The notes under the pieces were generated by a model. The model saw only the letters and a list, made by a program, of their open reading frames with translations. It did not search any database and was not told the origin of the DNA. From contig CM056720.1 in assembly GCA_029844215.1 (NCBI GenBank), positions 34,279,711-34,343,710 of the forward strand: a stretch of DNA of 64,000 nucleotides, read 5' to 3'. Position 1 is the first letter of the stretch, and each line of letters opens with the position of its first letter. Both the position numbers and the translations under genes were made by a program. Positions 9,026-21,290 of this stretch are shown here, piece after piece. The stretch comes from Przewalskia tangutica. Lineage: Eukaryota; Streptophyta; Magnoliopsida; Solanales; Solanaceae.

Positions 9026-11106
9026 ACACAAGATTGCACAACAAGGCTATCACACGTAACATGGTCAAGTTTCACAACAATAAGCATAGGCAAGTTATAC
9101 ACAACTCAAGGTACTTTCATTTTATGCCAAAGTCCTGATTTTAACCCTAAAGTACTACGTGCGTTAAATTCCTTTTAAAGAGATCCATTCCTTTTATAAA
9201 GTCACCCGATACCGTAGTATAAAAATAGAGTGACTTACATCTTTAAGTAAACCAAAACAACTTCCATACTTTCCTTTAAAACCAATTAAGGAAATACCAT
9301 GCCTTCTTTTAGACCAAAACACTTCTTTTAAAGTCCAGTTACTACATTAAAACCAATGATAAAAACCCTTTGTTTTCATAAAGTCGTTATAACCAACTTC
9401 CCATAAAGTCGTTATAACACTCTAAGTTTTAAACCATTTTAAGACAACACAATGCCTTTCTTTTCCCTAAAGTTCCAGCTTTGCCTAATTTCAATTACGC
9501 AAGTCTCTTTTAGAAAAGTTTCATAGTTCAATGTCTTAATCTCTTTTAAAACAATTGAGTAACATATGCCATAAAGTAGTAGGTTATTCTTGTTCATAAT
9601 CAATCTTATTAAGCCGTGATCTCAAAATGTAATATCATTTTGTCTCATCTTAGCTTCTATGCAGATGGAGGTTTCTACTGGTTTAATGATACTTCATTTA
9701 TTCAATACATTTTCCTTTATTAACGCTGCAGTGGTTTGTCGATACACATTCTCGATTTTTGAAATCGTGAAACATTATTCCTTTTAAAACCACGTGCTCA
9801 TTACTCACGAACGAGGTCTCACATTGTTAACAAACTTCATATCAAATCAATTAAGTCAAGTCTCTTATCTTTCGTAATAAGTCTCTTAACTTCTAAAAAT
9901 CAAGAAACCATTCTTTTTATCTCTTAAGACGTTATACCTAACCTCTCATAAAGCTAGTATAACTCTTATGTTTTCAAAACCAAGTATTACTCTTCTTTCA
10001 AAAAGGTTCCTTAATTCTTTTGAAATACTTTAAGACTCTTTATTATTCAGCTTAATTCAAAAGACATTGCCGTAACGCTTACATTCGTTAATACACGACG
10101 CTCACCGTAATATATCCGTATTCCTTTAAAATATTTCAAGGTTCTTATTATTCGTGCTTAAGTCAAAAGACATTGTCAGACAACTATATTCGCTAGCACA
10201 CGACATCTACCATATAATATATACATATTATTCAGCTTAAGTCAAAAGACATTGCCACACGTACGTCTACCGTACTATATGTATTCTTTTAAAATACATC
10301 ATGCTCAAGAATATAGGAAGAATCACATACCTCGCGACGATTATCGACTATTAGCAAAACGCTCCACGGCTATAACCCGGCTAGCCTTGTCCACCTTCTA
10401 AGAAGCACATGCTACTTGCAAAACATTCAACCAATAAAGGTTATCGACCATCTGATACACCATGTAAGTACGCTTTAACTTCTACTTATATTCTTCTCAC
10501 GTGATTTCAGCTCAAACCTTTTCTCAGAATATCCTTCTATTACGCTTCAATTCTCTTCTATGAATCTTATATTCATTTCTACTATTTACGATGTAATTTC
10601 CAATTACAATAGAAGGACAGTAGTATTTACCTCGATGAGCCCAAAATTATCCGAGTTTAAAGTCGCTCCTGAGCAACGCTTAGCTCCTACTCCGAGTGCT
10701 CCAAACAACCCTTAGAAGTTCTAACCAGCTTCTACTTAACTACTTCAACTATCAATGAAGATTTTCCTTAGGGTTTCGTTTAGTGGCCAAAGAAGGTATA
10801 ATAGTATTTTCTGGGCTTTTGTAAGTGTAACCTTGGGAATACTACAAGGTATTTGGGCCAAGGTATTTGGGCATTATAACAATACTAGGAGAGTATTCCT
10901 ATACCACAAAAAGGGGGGTATTTATACGAGACAACTAGGCTAGGGGGGGTACCCCACGGCTAGACACCACAAAGGGGGTGGGTGGCTCTCGCCAAGGCTC
11001 ACTCATGGGGGGAGACTTTGGACGAACTACAAACAAGAGGGAGGGAGTATTTGAGACTTAGAAAGATTGCTCAATTTAGGATGAAATAACTCTTCAACAA
11101 GGGGAG

Positions 11107-11114
11107 TATTTATA
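11107..11114 (-). promoter_or_regulatory. LTR TATA box of element III
   Basis: The plus strand reads TATTTATA, so TATAAATA on the element strand, about 400 bp inside the LTR start, as in the other TGTTATACC LTRs. Confidence 0.5.
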
Positions 11115-11518
11115 GGTCAAGAAATGACCAACCAATGGCCAAGATTCATCCAAGTGTAAGGCAAGTGTAGGGCTAGATTTAAGCCAAGTGCACCTTATCC
11201 ATCTACCACAACAACTTGCACAAAATATCCTACCTAACCCAACTCACCATTTTCGTCCAAATGTCGCTTCACTTCTTCCAATGTGAGGGTGACACACGCC
11301 ACCTCCCGTTGGTCCAAAATGTTTCGTCTCTCGGAAAAATCCGCAAAAATTAGAAATGACATAGCCGGAATTTTCCCTTCGCAAGTTTAGTAAAACGTTT
11401 CGTCGAAAAACGACTCTATTCGGCACTTGTGCACAAAATTCGCCACTTTCCTACTTTAAGGCTCAAACTCTTCTACGTATGCCCACACGTACATACTCTG
11501 GAAATACGGGGTATAACA

Positions 11519-12420
11519 GATAGTTTGAGGCTACGGGATTTTCTGAGTTGTAGCCCACATGAGTTCTACGGGTCGAGGCCTGAGGATGATCCGCAGGAGT
11601 TCATCCGACAGTTACAGCGGATCATGAGAGTGATCAAGGCTTCGGAGACCGAGTCAGTGGTTTTGTTCACATCGGTGCGTGATACCGCAATGATCCGATT
11701 GATTCGTGGGAGCTGTCCCGGGGGGAACATGCACCTCCAGCTGGTTGGGGTGAGTTCTCAGAGGCTTTCCATGGCCATTTCTTGCCTCCACAGATGAGGA
11801 GGGCACGAGCCGACAAATTTTTGATGCTAAGACAAAGAGGGCGCACAGTTCGGGAGTACAATGTAGAGTTTGACTCATTGGCCCGGTATGTCCCCGCTTT
11901 GGTGGCCAATATGGAGGATAGAGTGCACCGTTATGTCACCGGACTCGATGAGTATTTAGCGGAGGGATGCACAGAGCTCTTCACCGCATGGACATTGCCC
12001 GCATCCAGGCCTATGCGCAGCAGACTGAGGAACGTAGAGGTCGACGGAATAACCAAGATCAGCAGAAGAGGGCCAGGACAGTAGAGTCCTCTGGTGACCT
12101 TCGAGGCAGACAACCTCAACAACAGGCTAGTTATTTACCTTAGCCAAGCATGCAGTTCCCATCATAGTCTTCGACGCTCAGAAATTCGGGAGCGGTCGTG
12201 GCTCCCGTGTTTCGTGTTTTGGGAGCAGGACGTTAGTCGACGGGACCACCCCTACCTCGTTGCGGCGCTGTGGTAGGCTCCATGGTGGGAGTGTCGCCGG
12301 AATGGGGTTTGTTTTGTATGCGACAACAGGCCATTTTGCGAAATTGTCCAACCAGAGATAGCGCGGATGTAGAGACTCACCTTCGATCGCTGGTGGATTC
12401 ATCTCCTCTTTTTGTGCGCC
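11519..12420 (+). pseudogene. gag: Element II gag, continuation with ruined zinc knuckle
   Basis: Continues the gag broken at 7900. It opens with DSLRLRDFLSCSPHEFYGS, then DDPQEFIRQLQRIMRVIKAS and, after a frameshift, REYNVEFDSLARYVPAL with MEDRVHRYVTGLDEYLAEGC (11782-12030). These are the capsid-like blocks of Tekay-type gag. A zinc-knuckle remnant follows near 12250-12350. It has a CGRLHGGE-like first half, and the second half reads CFVCDNRPFCEI, where CFTCGX2GHX4C is expected, so the histidine is lost. Right after it the sequence passes to the 3' untranslated part. No protease or RT occurs anywhere in the element, so it is gag-only. Confidence 0.7.
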
Positions 12421-12843
12421 GTGCAGGGAAGGAACATGAGTAGAACGGCAGAAAGAGAAAGTGAATCAATAGTTACAGGTATATTCTTAACCCTCTAGAG
12501 ACTAGTATGCATTGTTGTTATGGTGATGTGTTAAGTGCTATGTTCGGATAGCTTCGTGTAAAAATGTGATTTATAAGCCTGATTAGTGAAAAGGGTAAGT
12601 CTGGGAATGAGAAAAGTTTTGAACCTTAGAATTTTATAACAATCGAGACCTTAGAGGTGAGGCCGACTAGAGTAAAAGTTTTTACAGTGATCCTTGTCGG
12701 AAGTACATAGTATGTAGGGAGTATTTTTTCTAGTGATAAGTCCATGAGTGGCATAACTGATTCTTTCATGAGTGGAGTAGTGAAGACTATACCGGCGTCT
12801 GCGTTTTGGAGACTTAGAAGGAACATTCGGGACGAATGTTTCT

Positions 12844-12856
12844 AAAGAGGGGAGAA
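12844..12856 (+). promoter_or_regulatory. Polypurine tract of element II
   Basis: AAAGAGGGGAGAA directly precedes the LTR start TGTTACACCCCG. Upstream are GTAGTGAAGACTATACC (12776) and the AACATTCG/CGAATGTT inverted repeat. Confidence 0.75.
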
Positions 12857-13252
12857 TGTTACACCCCGTAAATTCGAGAAGATAAGATAAGTTGACAAAC
12901 ATGTGTTAGACGGATTTTGAGTCTACCTTGGAGTGTTGTACCCCAGTTGTTAAGAATTTCGAGGTGTTTAAAAGCCTAATATGTAGTTCGTTATGTCTAG
13001 ATCTCAACGCAACAAACCGTTCGTCGATAGGACATCGAGGTCAAAAGTTATGGAAGTTTCAAGTTTGCGCGCAGTGAAGCAGCAGCTAAGCTTCGTGGTA
13101 CAGCGGCCGCGCGCTGAATGCGTGGTCGCGCGCCGGTTGTTCTGGTTGCAGGGTTGCAGCCTAACGCAGGGTCGCGCGCACATACGCGAAGATTTATTTT
13201 TGAAGTGGCGCCGCGCCGAGGCGGATTTTCGCGCAGCAGTGGTCCTATTTTA

Positions 13253-13276
13253 GGCCAAGTCTTGGAAGACTTGGCC
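13253..13276 (+). promoter_or_regulatory. Conserved LTR palindrome
   Basis: GGCCAAGTCTT, two bases, AAGACTTGGCC: a perfect 11-bp stem, about 400 bp into the LTR and just before a T-rich CATTTCATTTCATTTC leader-like tract. It is also present in both LTRs of XI and, with a compensating base-pair change, in IV. Confidence 0.55.
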
Positions 13277-13489
13277 ATTCCATTTCATTTCATTTCAAAA
13301 CCTCCTAAGAAAAACCCTCTCCTTCTCTCTAGTTTTGAAGGAAACCTAGCTTTAGAGGAGATTGTTGAGCGGCAAGAAGAAAAAGTGTGGGTAAACTTGT
13401 GGGTAACGCCGCGGCGATTTTTGACTGAAGAGGTGGAAGAAAAAGGGGCTTTTGGGCTATTCCTTAAGGTAAAAGTTTCCTTTCTCTTG

Positions 13490-13630
13490 GTTATGAGCCT
13501 AAGGTCGCTTTTATTTTAGTAGTATAGATGTGAGCCCGAGGTCGTTTTATTTTAGTAGTTTAGAGTCGAGCCTAAGGACTCGTTATATTGTAGTAGTATA
13601 GAGTTGAGCCCGAGGTCGTTTTATATTGTA
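13490..13630 (+). repeat. Tandem array, about 37-bp unit, four copies
   Basis: The unit is of the form GAGCCCGAGGTCG followed by TTTTATTTTAGTAGTATAGA. The same array, reverse oriented and with four copies, is in both LTRs of element XI. Confidence 0.7.
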
Positions 13631-15054
13631 TAGATTTGGATCTTGTTGTCTTGTTAAAATCAAATGGGCATGTTAGCCTTAAGATTGTAACTTCAATTGG
13701 TTTTCTAATTGGGACGCCGCATGTCAGAAAGGGAGATTGTAATTGTCAAGATGCTAGGGCTAGATATCACGTTGGACCTAAGAACTTGGATTGGAAAGAT
13801 TTGAAAGGGTTTAAGGTTGGTTTATTGTGGGCGTTGGTTATTGAATTTGACCTTAGCAAAGGTGGCAAGTTAGTAGAAACAAAGGAAGTGCCGTCCAAAT
13901 TGTCATAGGATTTGGGGACTTTGCACTTAGTTATTCTACGTTCAAGCTAGAGTTTGATAGACGCTTATGACCCTTATAGGATTGAAGTACTACGGTAGCA
14001 TATTCTACTTAAGGGCGATAGCATGGAGCATTTTGCTTATTGTCAACAATCGTCGCGAGGTATGTAATTCTTCCTATCCTCTTCAAAGACGACTATTTGT
14101 GAAATATATACAAAGTAGATGACGTGTGTTAAAGGAATTAAAATTCCCTTCAGGCCTTGACTTGATATGAATTGTAAGGTCTTGATTGTTGAAAGAATAG
14201 GAAAATCTTATTCGTTAGTAATAAGTACTTAGTTGTTAAAGAATAAGCCCTCTTGATCTCATAGGGCTTATAGTTGTAATTGTCAGTTAAAACATAAAGT
14301 GTTATAACGCTTTATGGGAAGTTGGTTATAACCACTTTATGTAAGTAAAATAATGTTTTGTTGATTTCAAAGGACAAGTGATTTGACTTAAATGGTGTCA
14401 AAAAGTGTGAAACCTAATTCGTGAGAAATGAATACTTGGTTTTTAAAAGAATAATGTTACAAATTTCGGAAATGGGAATAAGGATCGAACAAGACAACGC
14501 AATACGATAAAGGAAAGCAAGAATGACAATTAATCATATTAAAACCAGAGAAACCTCCATCCGCATGAAGCTAAGATAAGAAAAAATTGTATTAAATTTC
14601 CTAGATCATGGCTGCTATAATAAGAATTATTGTAATCAGTTTTTGATCCTCTTAAAAAGTCCAAAGTAAGGAATTCTATTTTCTAAAAGAATAGAGAATT
14701 AAGAATTGTAAGTGTTTTGTTTTAAAAGAAAGGCATGGTTTTGTCTTGTATTGTTTTAAAACATAAAGTGTTATAATAGCTTTATGGGAAGTTAGTTATA
14801 ACGACTTTACAAAAACAAAGGAATGGTTTTTATAATCGATTTAGATCGATACTTGACGCTGTGCTAAAAAGTGTTTAGAGTGCTTGATTTAAACTCGAAT
14901 GCGCTCGATACTACGTGTTAGTATCGTGTGGCGCTGGCGTAGGAAGAGGTCTTGTTTTGAAGGAATGAAAGTACGCTGAACCGCCTATGCTTGTTGTGAT
15001 AGCTTTGTTGTGCAAGTGTTGTATTGTGCTACCGCTCTCGCCGAGGTCCGCTAT

Positions 15055-15310
15055 CCGTTGATTGGTGGACATACCGACACGCTGGGTAGCCCACGCATGC
15101 TTCCACGCGAGTATTATCTTGTGGTTGATTGATGGACATACCGACACGCTGGGTAGCCCACGTATGCGCCCACAGCGAGTGTTATCCGTTAGTTGTTTGG
15201 ACATACCGACACGCCGGTAGCCCACGCATGCTTCCACAGCGAGTATTATCTTGTTATTTCCTTCGGGCATACCGACACGCTGGATGGTCCACTGTACGGG
15301 CCCACTAGGA
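15055..15310 (+). repeat. LTR minisatellite, about 65-bp unit, four copies
   Basis: Same unit and copy number as 6696-6950 (GGACATACCGACACGC, GGTAGCCCACG, ATGCTTCCAC), confirming that the two are paired LTRs of element II. Confidence 0.75.
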
Positions 15311-16159
15311 TGGTTCCATGGCCATGTTTATACCGAGGTGAGATGCCGGCACGCGCCATTGTGCGGGTTAAACTCCCGTTGTATTTGAGTGATGATTTCA
15401 CCGCACGAGTCCTCGACTTGACATGATCCTTATATGTTGTATCTTGTAGTTTGGTTATCATACATGTCTCCCCGCTTTATATAGACTATTATGATTTCAT
15501 TTACGCATTTTACGCTTTCACATACTTGGTACCGTTGTTATCGACCTCCCTGGCCGCGCTCATCGCCGCAGTTGAGGTACATAGCTGGCGATCCACTCTC
15601 TTAGGATCGCTGTTCGGTTCTCTAAAGCTCCATATCTCCTAAGCTTGTCACGTGGTACGGTTCCTCAAGAAGTAGGCTTTGTATATTCGGGGGCATGGCG
15701 GGGCCCCATCCCGCCATTATGGTTTCAAAATTCTTAAGTCCAGAGCATTGTTGTGGCGTGTTTGTAAGGATGTAATCGCTCAAGTTTTAATTTATGTACA
15801 AAAAGGTAATCATTGGTTAGCCTGCTTTCTTATTTCACTGTTTTATATGTTAAGTTTTTATTTCCGCTGGTTTTCTCTGATGTTGTATCACTAGGGTGCC
15901 CGGGGTAAGGCACCAGTCACGGGCCCGGGTTCGGGTCGTGACACATATAGCATATATAAAGAAGGAGACATGTATGACAGCCAAACTACAATACACAACA
16001 TATACGCAGCCATGTTAAGTCAGGGACTCACGCCCTCTAAGTCATCACTCAAATATAACCATAGGTCTCATGCCCGTAACATCAATCATGCCCGTGGAAT
16101 TCCTTCCTCACTGCAAGCAGTTTATGATATAACAACACTAAGGAGTACACATGAACACT

Positions 16160-16505
16160 AGATCCCACTTGTGTCATCAGAACCGTACGAGGCAAGTACG
16201 AAGGCATAGCTACTAGATCCACCCTGCATCCTCAACCGACCGGGGCAAGTACGAAAGCCAGCTACCAGATCCACCCGTACCAACAATACTATACCTGAAT
16301 CACGGTCGCTGTGGCAAGTGCGATAGCCTCTACCAGATCCACCTCGCCACATCGCTGATCGGCAAGACGCAGCTAACCACCGATCCACCTGATCACACCA
16401 CTTCGCCTCTAACTCGACCGGCAAGTACGAAGCCAACTACCGATCCACCTCGCATCACGCCTCCGACCGGCAAGTACGAGGGCTAACTACTAGATCCACC
16501 CTCAA
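16160..16505 (-). repeat. LTR minisatellite, about 55-60 bp unit, about six copies
   Basis: The unit contains GGCAAGTACGA, AGCTACTAGATCCACC and a variable spacer ending CGACCG. It sits in the LTR slot where other families hold unrelated units. Copies differ repeatedly at CCAGATCC versus CCGATCC. Confidence 0.7.
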
Positions 16506-18187
16506 GATCGCAGACCTCATGGAGGGCTAATCCATGGAATAATATCGCCATGTGAAACGAACCTCATCATGGCCGTGACCGCGGAATCCTCCATCACTGA
16601 CGGTACGCCCAAATAGACTCATAACTACATGCTTTTAATTCGAATGGCAATACCATGCCTTTACATAAACCAAGACAATTACCATGCCTTCTTTTCACAA
16701 AAACCAAGAGAATTCTTATTTAAGCAAGCCAAAGTACTTATCAAGGCACACATAGAATAATTCTCAATTAAACAAGCCAAAGTACTATGTCATGACATTC
16801 TTTCAAAGCCTCATTTTTATATAAAATCCAAGATACTAACACCCGTAGTATCAAGGCGTATCTATTTTTCAAAGCAAGTTACTACACCTTTAGAAAACTC
16901 GTTTCAAAGCTTGAAACCAAGTAACTTCAATTTTTCACAATCTAAACAACTTATGCTCATTAATCAACATAGACAACTTTCATAACCTTCCATAAAGTTA
17001 TTATAACCAACTTCCCAAAAAGCCGTTATACTAACTTTATGCTTTAGAAATTTAAGACATCCTTAACCTTTCATAAGGCCGGTATAACTAACTTCCCATA
17101 AAGCCGTTATAACTCCTTATAAACCATTTCGTTCTTTTACTAACCAAGAGACTTATACTTCAAACAAATTCATACAATTTTCAAAAAATACTTCAAGCTT
17201 CTTATCTTTTAGAAAACAAGTTTCTTACCTCAAAAATTTAAGTCTCTTATCTTTTAGAATAATTCAATACTCAATACTCTCACACCAAGTACTCTATACT
17301 TCATTATGTCAAGAAATCCTTGTCTACCTTATTGAGGATAAACCACTCCTTAAGAACAAGCGGGTTAACTTCTTAACCCAACCAACTTAGACATTTTCTT
17401 AAAACAAGTCAAGTATAACAAAATGATTTACTTCATTCAAAAACACGACGCTCACCGCACTATATAGTTATAACTACTCATGCTCAAGAGATAAGAAAGT
17501 TTCCACATACCTCTTCGGTCAATCCACTTGCTAAGCTCAAACTACCACAAGTAATATGTCAACCTAAAATAACCATGATACATTTATTAACCTCTAATTT
17601 CAATGTAGAAATAATCTAAGTTCAAAGTCACTAAATTCTATGGAAAATCAAAAGATTTCCTTTGTTTCTACATACTTTGCCACCTTTCTCAAGGCCGAAT
17701 TCAACATCCAAATGCCACATTTAAGGCTCAACAATCCAACATTTTTAAAGGGGATTACACCTCCAAACTTGGGTGTGTAAAATTCTGCCCCACAAGGTAT
17801 AATAATTCAATTTAACAAGTTTAAGGTAGTTTTTAGGCTACAACATGCTCATTTGTTCTTTTAACCAATCCTTTCATATCCCAACCACATTTCTCACATG
17901 CAATCAATCCAAGGGCCTTATTTCCAACTAAAAGTTCTTCCTACTTAACATGCAATACCAAATACCAACTATAAAAGAAGAATGGTTACCTTAGAGCTTT
18001 TAGCCAATTTACTCCAACAATTGCTAGCCTCTACTCCAAGAATATCACCACAATAGTCTTCACAAGCTTGTAATAACCTTTCCTTCCTATCACACTTTTC
18101 AGATTTTCTTTAGGCTTAGAATTTCTCTTGGAAACTTAGAAAGAAGCTGAGAGCTAAAGCTTTAGAGAGATAGGGAAATTGGAAGAT

Positions 18188-18210
18188 GACCAAGTCATCA
18201 AGACTTGGTC
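18188..18210 (-). promoter_or_regulatory. LTR palindrome, covarying copy
   Basis: GACCAAGTC, five bases, GACTTGGTC. Compared with GGCC/GGCC in elements II and XI, the second pair has changed on both sides, keeping the stem. Confidence 0.45.
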
Positions 18211-18764
18211 AATATATTGCATGCAAGAAATCAGATGGGGGGGGACACTTGTCACCCTCCCAAGGTCTTTTAAAAGAAAAATCTGACTTTTCCTAAGTTT
18301 TTCCGCCCAGAATCCCGCCTCGGCGCCGCGGCCCTGCTTCCCGGCGCCGCGGCGCTGAAACCTCCGCAGCTTCTCTGAACTTCCAGCGCCACCACTGCTT
18401 CCGGAAAGCCAGCGCTGCAACTTCAGCGCCCTCAGCATTTCCGCGCGCTGCCTCGCATCCGCGCGCGCCCGTTGTTTTGCTCGAAACGCATTTCTGTCCG
18501 TCTGCGCACTGAACTTGTAACTCCCATAACTTTCTACTCCGACGTCCTATCGACGAACGGTTGGTTGCGTTGGAAACTAGACTCAACGAACTACGCACTA
18601 GGACTTTGAAATACCTAGGAACTCTCAATGTACTGGGTCATAACCCGCCTCAAAGTTGACCAAAACCCATCCGGAACAATCCGTCAACCTATCTCTTGAA
18701 AATTTTAAGTCTTACTCCCTTTCGTACGCTCTAATGCGCATGACCTGAACTACGGGGTGTAACA

Positions 18765-20441
18765 CCTTCGCACCTTCACTTTACAAAAGAAATTATCACT
18801 TCTATTCTCTTACCACATGCTCGCTTCTTCCCATCGGTCGCAACTCTCGTGACACTCGAACTCTTTCTCACAACTTACCACATTTTTGTTATTGCTTCAG
18901 TTTCCAAAATCTCTGGATGGATCTCCGATATTTTCCGATCATAGCAACACGAAAGACCGGACGTACTGCCTCCTAAGTCGGACGACAAATGCTAACATAT
19001 AGGCAACCTGGCCTATTCTTCACATGAGCTGAAAAGGCCCAAAGTAAGTCGGGCTAAGTTTCCTCTGTTTTCCAAAACTCATCACACCCTTTCCGGGGTG
19101 GTACCTTCAAGAGAACCCACCGTCAACCTGAACTCCAAGCGTCGTCGTCGATTATCCGCACGACTTCTGTTGACTCTGTGCTGCCAATAACCTCTTCTAG
19201 ATAAGCTTTACCCTATCCACATCCTGCTGAAACAAGTATGAACCAACTATCTGAACCTTGCCAACATCGAACCAATCGACCGACAACTTACACTTCCGCC
19301 CCTACAAGGCTTCATACGGCGACACCCGAATACTGAAATGGTAGCTATAAAACACTCCCTCAACAGGAGGCAACAATCCTCGCAGCCTACCCTCGAAATC
19401 CAAACACCGGCGAGGGCGAACGCGACATCGCGACTCACCCGAAGTTCCTAACCCGCTCGTAAAACTTCCAAAAGAAATAGCGTAATCTGGCTCCGCCATC
19501 ATAAGGTGAAAGTAGGCACCCTGCACCTTACAACCTTCCCGATATATATAACATCTCGCATAACCTTCGCGAGTAAAGTAAATACCGATCGAAAGACAAG
19601 ACGGTGACCATCGCCCGACCATCGTCGAACGCATCCACGAACTCGTACGATGGTTAACAAAACTTGGGCCTAACACCCTCGTGACCCCACCACATTACAG
19701 GCCGCGGGTTGACCTGCGATCAGTCCTCAACCCGACCCCCTATCGCGCAAAACTCTTGTTCCCCGATCCGGAACAATCTCACCATCGAGTCACGAAAACC
19801 TAGTGGTCTTCTTAGCTCAACTACCCTCTTTCATATCACACCACTCATTGACTTATCACACAACATATCTCACGTATACTATGCACTCCGATAAGGGTCA
19901 AACATAAAATAAATCTTTTACTCGAGATGGCCTTGCCTCTAAGGTCTCTACTTATAAAACTCTAAGGCTCACACTTCCCCTATCCCCAATCTTACCCTTT
20001 TAACTAACCATGATTTCTAATCACAATTAACACAATGTTATCTGAACATAACACTTAAGATATACTCATCTTATTACACATACAAATCTCTAGAGGGTTA
20101 AGGATATACCAGATTCACCGCCACTACCTCCACTACCCTGTCGTCCCAATCAATCCTGCCACATAGCTAGGAAATGTGATGAACTAGCCGATCCTGGCGT
20201 CGAAGTCTTCTACATCCGCCACCTGCACTGGCCGGACAATTTCGCAAAATGGCCCCGCCGGGCCGTAAGCATAACAAGTCGGCCAAGAAGTAAGACACTC
20301 CCACAATGACACTTACCACAACGCCACACCGAGCGGGTGGCCTCCGCTAACACCCTTCCTCTCCGAACATCAAGCCGCGAATCGATCCGTAGGTGAGTCC
20401 TCCTACTTGCATCCTCCTAAAGGACACCCTTTCGACACACG
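18765..20441 (-). pseudogene. int: Element V: integrase remnant and end of gag
   Basis: On the minus strand, from right to left, a gag zinc-knuckle end lies at 20436-20405 (SKGCPLGGC). It continues exactly where the gag at 30085 stops. A second knuckle-like block follows near 20340-20220 (CGKCHCGSV..GHFAKLSGQ). Then comes an untranslated stretch. An integrase remnant lies at 19700-18960: LGPSFVNHRTSSWMRS, then YHFSIRVSPYEAL (usual form YHSSIGMAPYEAL), then a C-terminal domain in broken frames. Protease, RT and RNase H are absent, as in element I, whose layout this mirrors. The left side is cut at 18764 by the LTR of element IV, so the purine tract and 3' LTR of V are not seen. Confidence 0.6.
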
Positions 20442-21039
20442 ATCGCGACCCGTTCCGGCCCGTGGATCGTGCCTCACCGGCACCCAAGTAGTCATACATC
20501 GTGAGTAATCAGCGGAAATATAAAGCAAGACATGAAACAGCTTATAAAATAAGACACGCTTTATGTGAGAAAACACGCCTTTCGCATATATATAAACATG
20601 GTTTAGCAATTATCCGATAATCGCATAACATGACTACATGCACTTCTGGAAATATACAACTATGGCGGGACAGGTTCCGCCATACTTCGTCATACAAAAC
20701 TATCTACAACAGAGATCATACCAAAAGTAGAGCTCTCTAAAAGATGGAGCTCCCGACACCAACGTAGAGATCCTAAGAATGTGGATCTAGCACCTGCCGC
20801 TCTTACCGCGGCATGAACGCAGCCCCAAGGAGGTCGGGCATAAATGTGTACTAAGTATATGAAATCAGAAATACTTAAATGAAACATATCATTTTAAAAA
20901 GCAGTTTTGCAGTATGTATTGAAACAACCAGAAACCACATAGTGCTACATCACAAACAAGCGTGAATAGGTAAACTGTAACATGTCTTTTCTAGGCTGCG
21001 AATGATCGAAGCAGGGCCAATTTCCCGTAGTATCACTAT

Positions 21040-21290
21040 GCAAGCCTAATCCTGGACTCCCGTAGTCCGCATAGACCAATCACATAGGCCCGCATAGGGT
21101 ATATAACCCCGCATCGAGGGTAGCTACTCCTCGGCATCGTCCTGGACTCGTAGTCCGCATGGCCACATAGACCGCATGAGGTATAACCCCGCACACTAAC
21201 CTGGAACTCCCGTAGCTCCGCATAGGTCCCTTGGACCCGCATGAGGTATTCTCGAATCACGGTCCTGCATCACCGAGTCTACCCCGCACG
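21040..21290 (-). repeat. LTR repeat array, three imperfect units
   Basis: Units start CCTGGACTCCCGTAGTCCGC near 21052, 21141 and 21200, and contain GGCCCGCATAGGGTATA or CCGCATGAGGTATA. The paired LTR has it at 28280-28520. Elements V and VII carry the same type. Confidence 0.65.

Larger units (their letters stand above)
7900..11518 (-). mobile_element. Element III: LTR, PBS and gag start only
   Basis: Minus-strand insertion within the gag of element II. It consists of an intact-looking LTR (8181-11518), a PBS (8167-8177), a 5' leader and roughly the first 75 bases of gag (ATG at 7978). Everything downstream is missing, so its left border is a truncation and no target-site duplication can be assigned. 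On the right, element II gag resumes immediately after the LTR start at 11518. Confidence 0.65.
8181..11518 (-). repeat. Element III LTR
   Basis: In minus orientation it starts TGTTATACCCCGTATTTCC at 11518 and ends GTCGTGACA at 8181. It has a TATA box near 11107, the conserved core near 9606-9680, the paired CATAAAG/TTATAAC modules near 9375-9415 and 9945-9970, a distinct 33-39 bp minisatellite at 8845-9025 and the conserved 3' block with the ATGGCGGG palindrome at about 8430. Start and end match the element IX LTR. Confidence 0.8.
12857..15943 (+). repeat. Element II 3' LTR
   Basis: Starts TGTTACACCCCGTAAATTC and ends GGTTCGGGTCGTGACA. It contains a 24-bp palindrome (13253), a 37-bp tandem array (13490-13630), the conserved core (about 14550-14612), paired CATAAAG/TTATAAC modules (about 14290 and 14765), the 65-bp minisatellite (15055-15310) and the conserved 3' block. 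Its start resembles the LTRs of element XI (minus strand) more than those of IX. Confidence 0.8.
15944..18764 (-). repeat. Element IV: partial LTR
   Basis: On the minus strand the LTR begins TGTTACACCCCGTAGTTCAG at 18764 and runs leftward until it is cut at 15943 by the end of element II. The missing last 450 bp or so would carry the LTR terminus. On its right it interrupts the 3' internal region of element V, well before a purine tract. Element IV therefore inserted into V, and element II later inserted into IV. The rest of IV is not in the window. Confidence 0.65.

Noticed and set aside
11429..11797. Open frame beginning in an LTR
   Set aside because: The apparent start lies inside the element III LTR and the frame runs through the junction at 11518 into element II gag. 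Only the part after 11519 is real gag.
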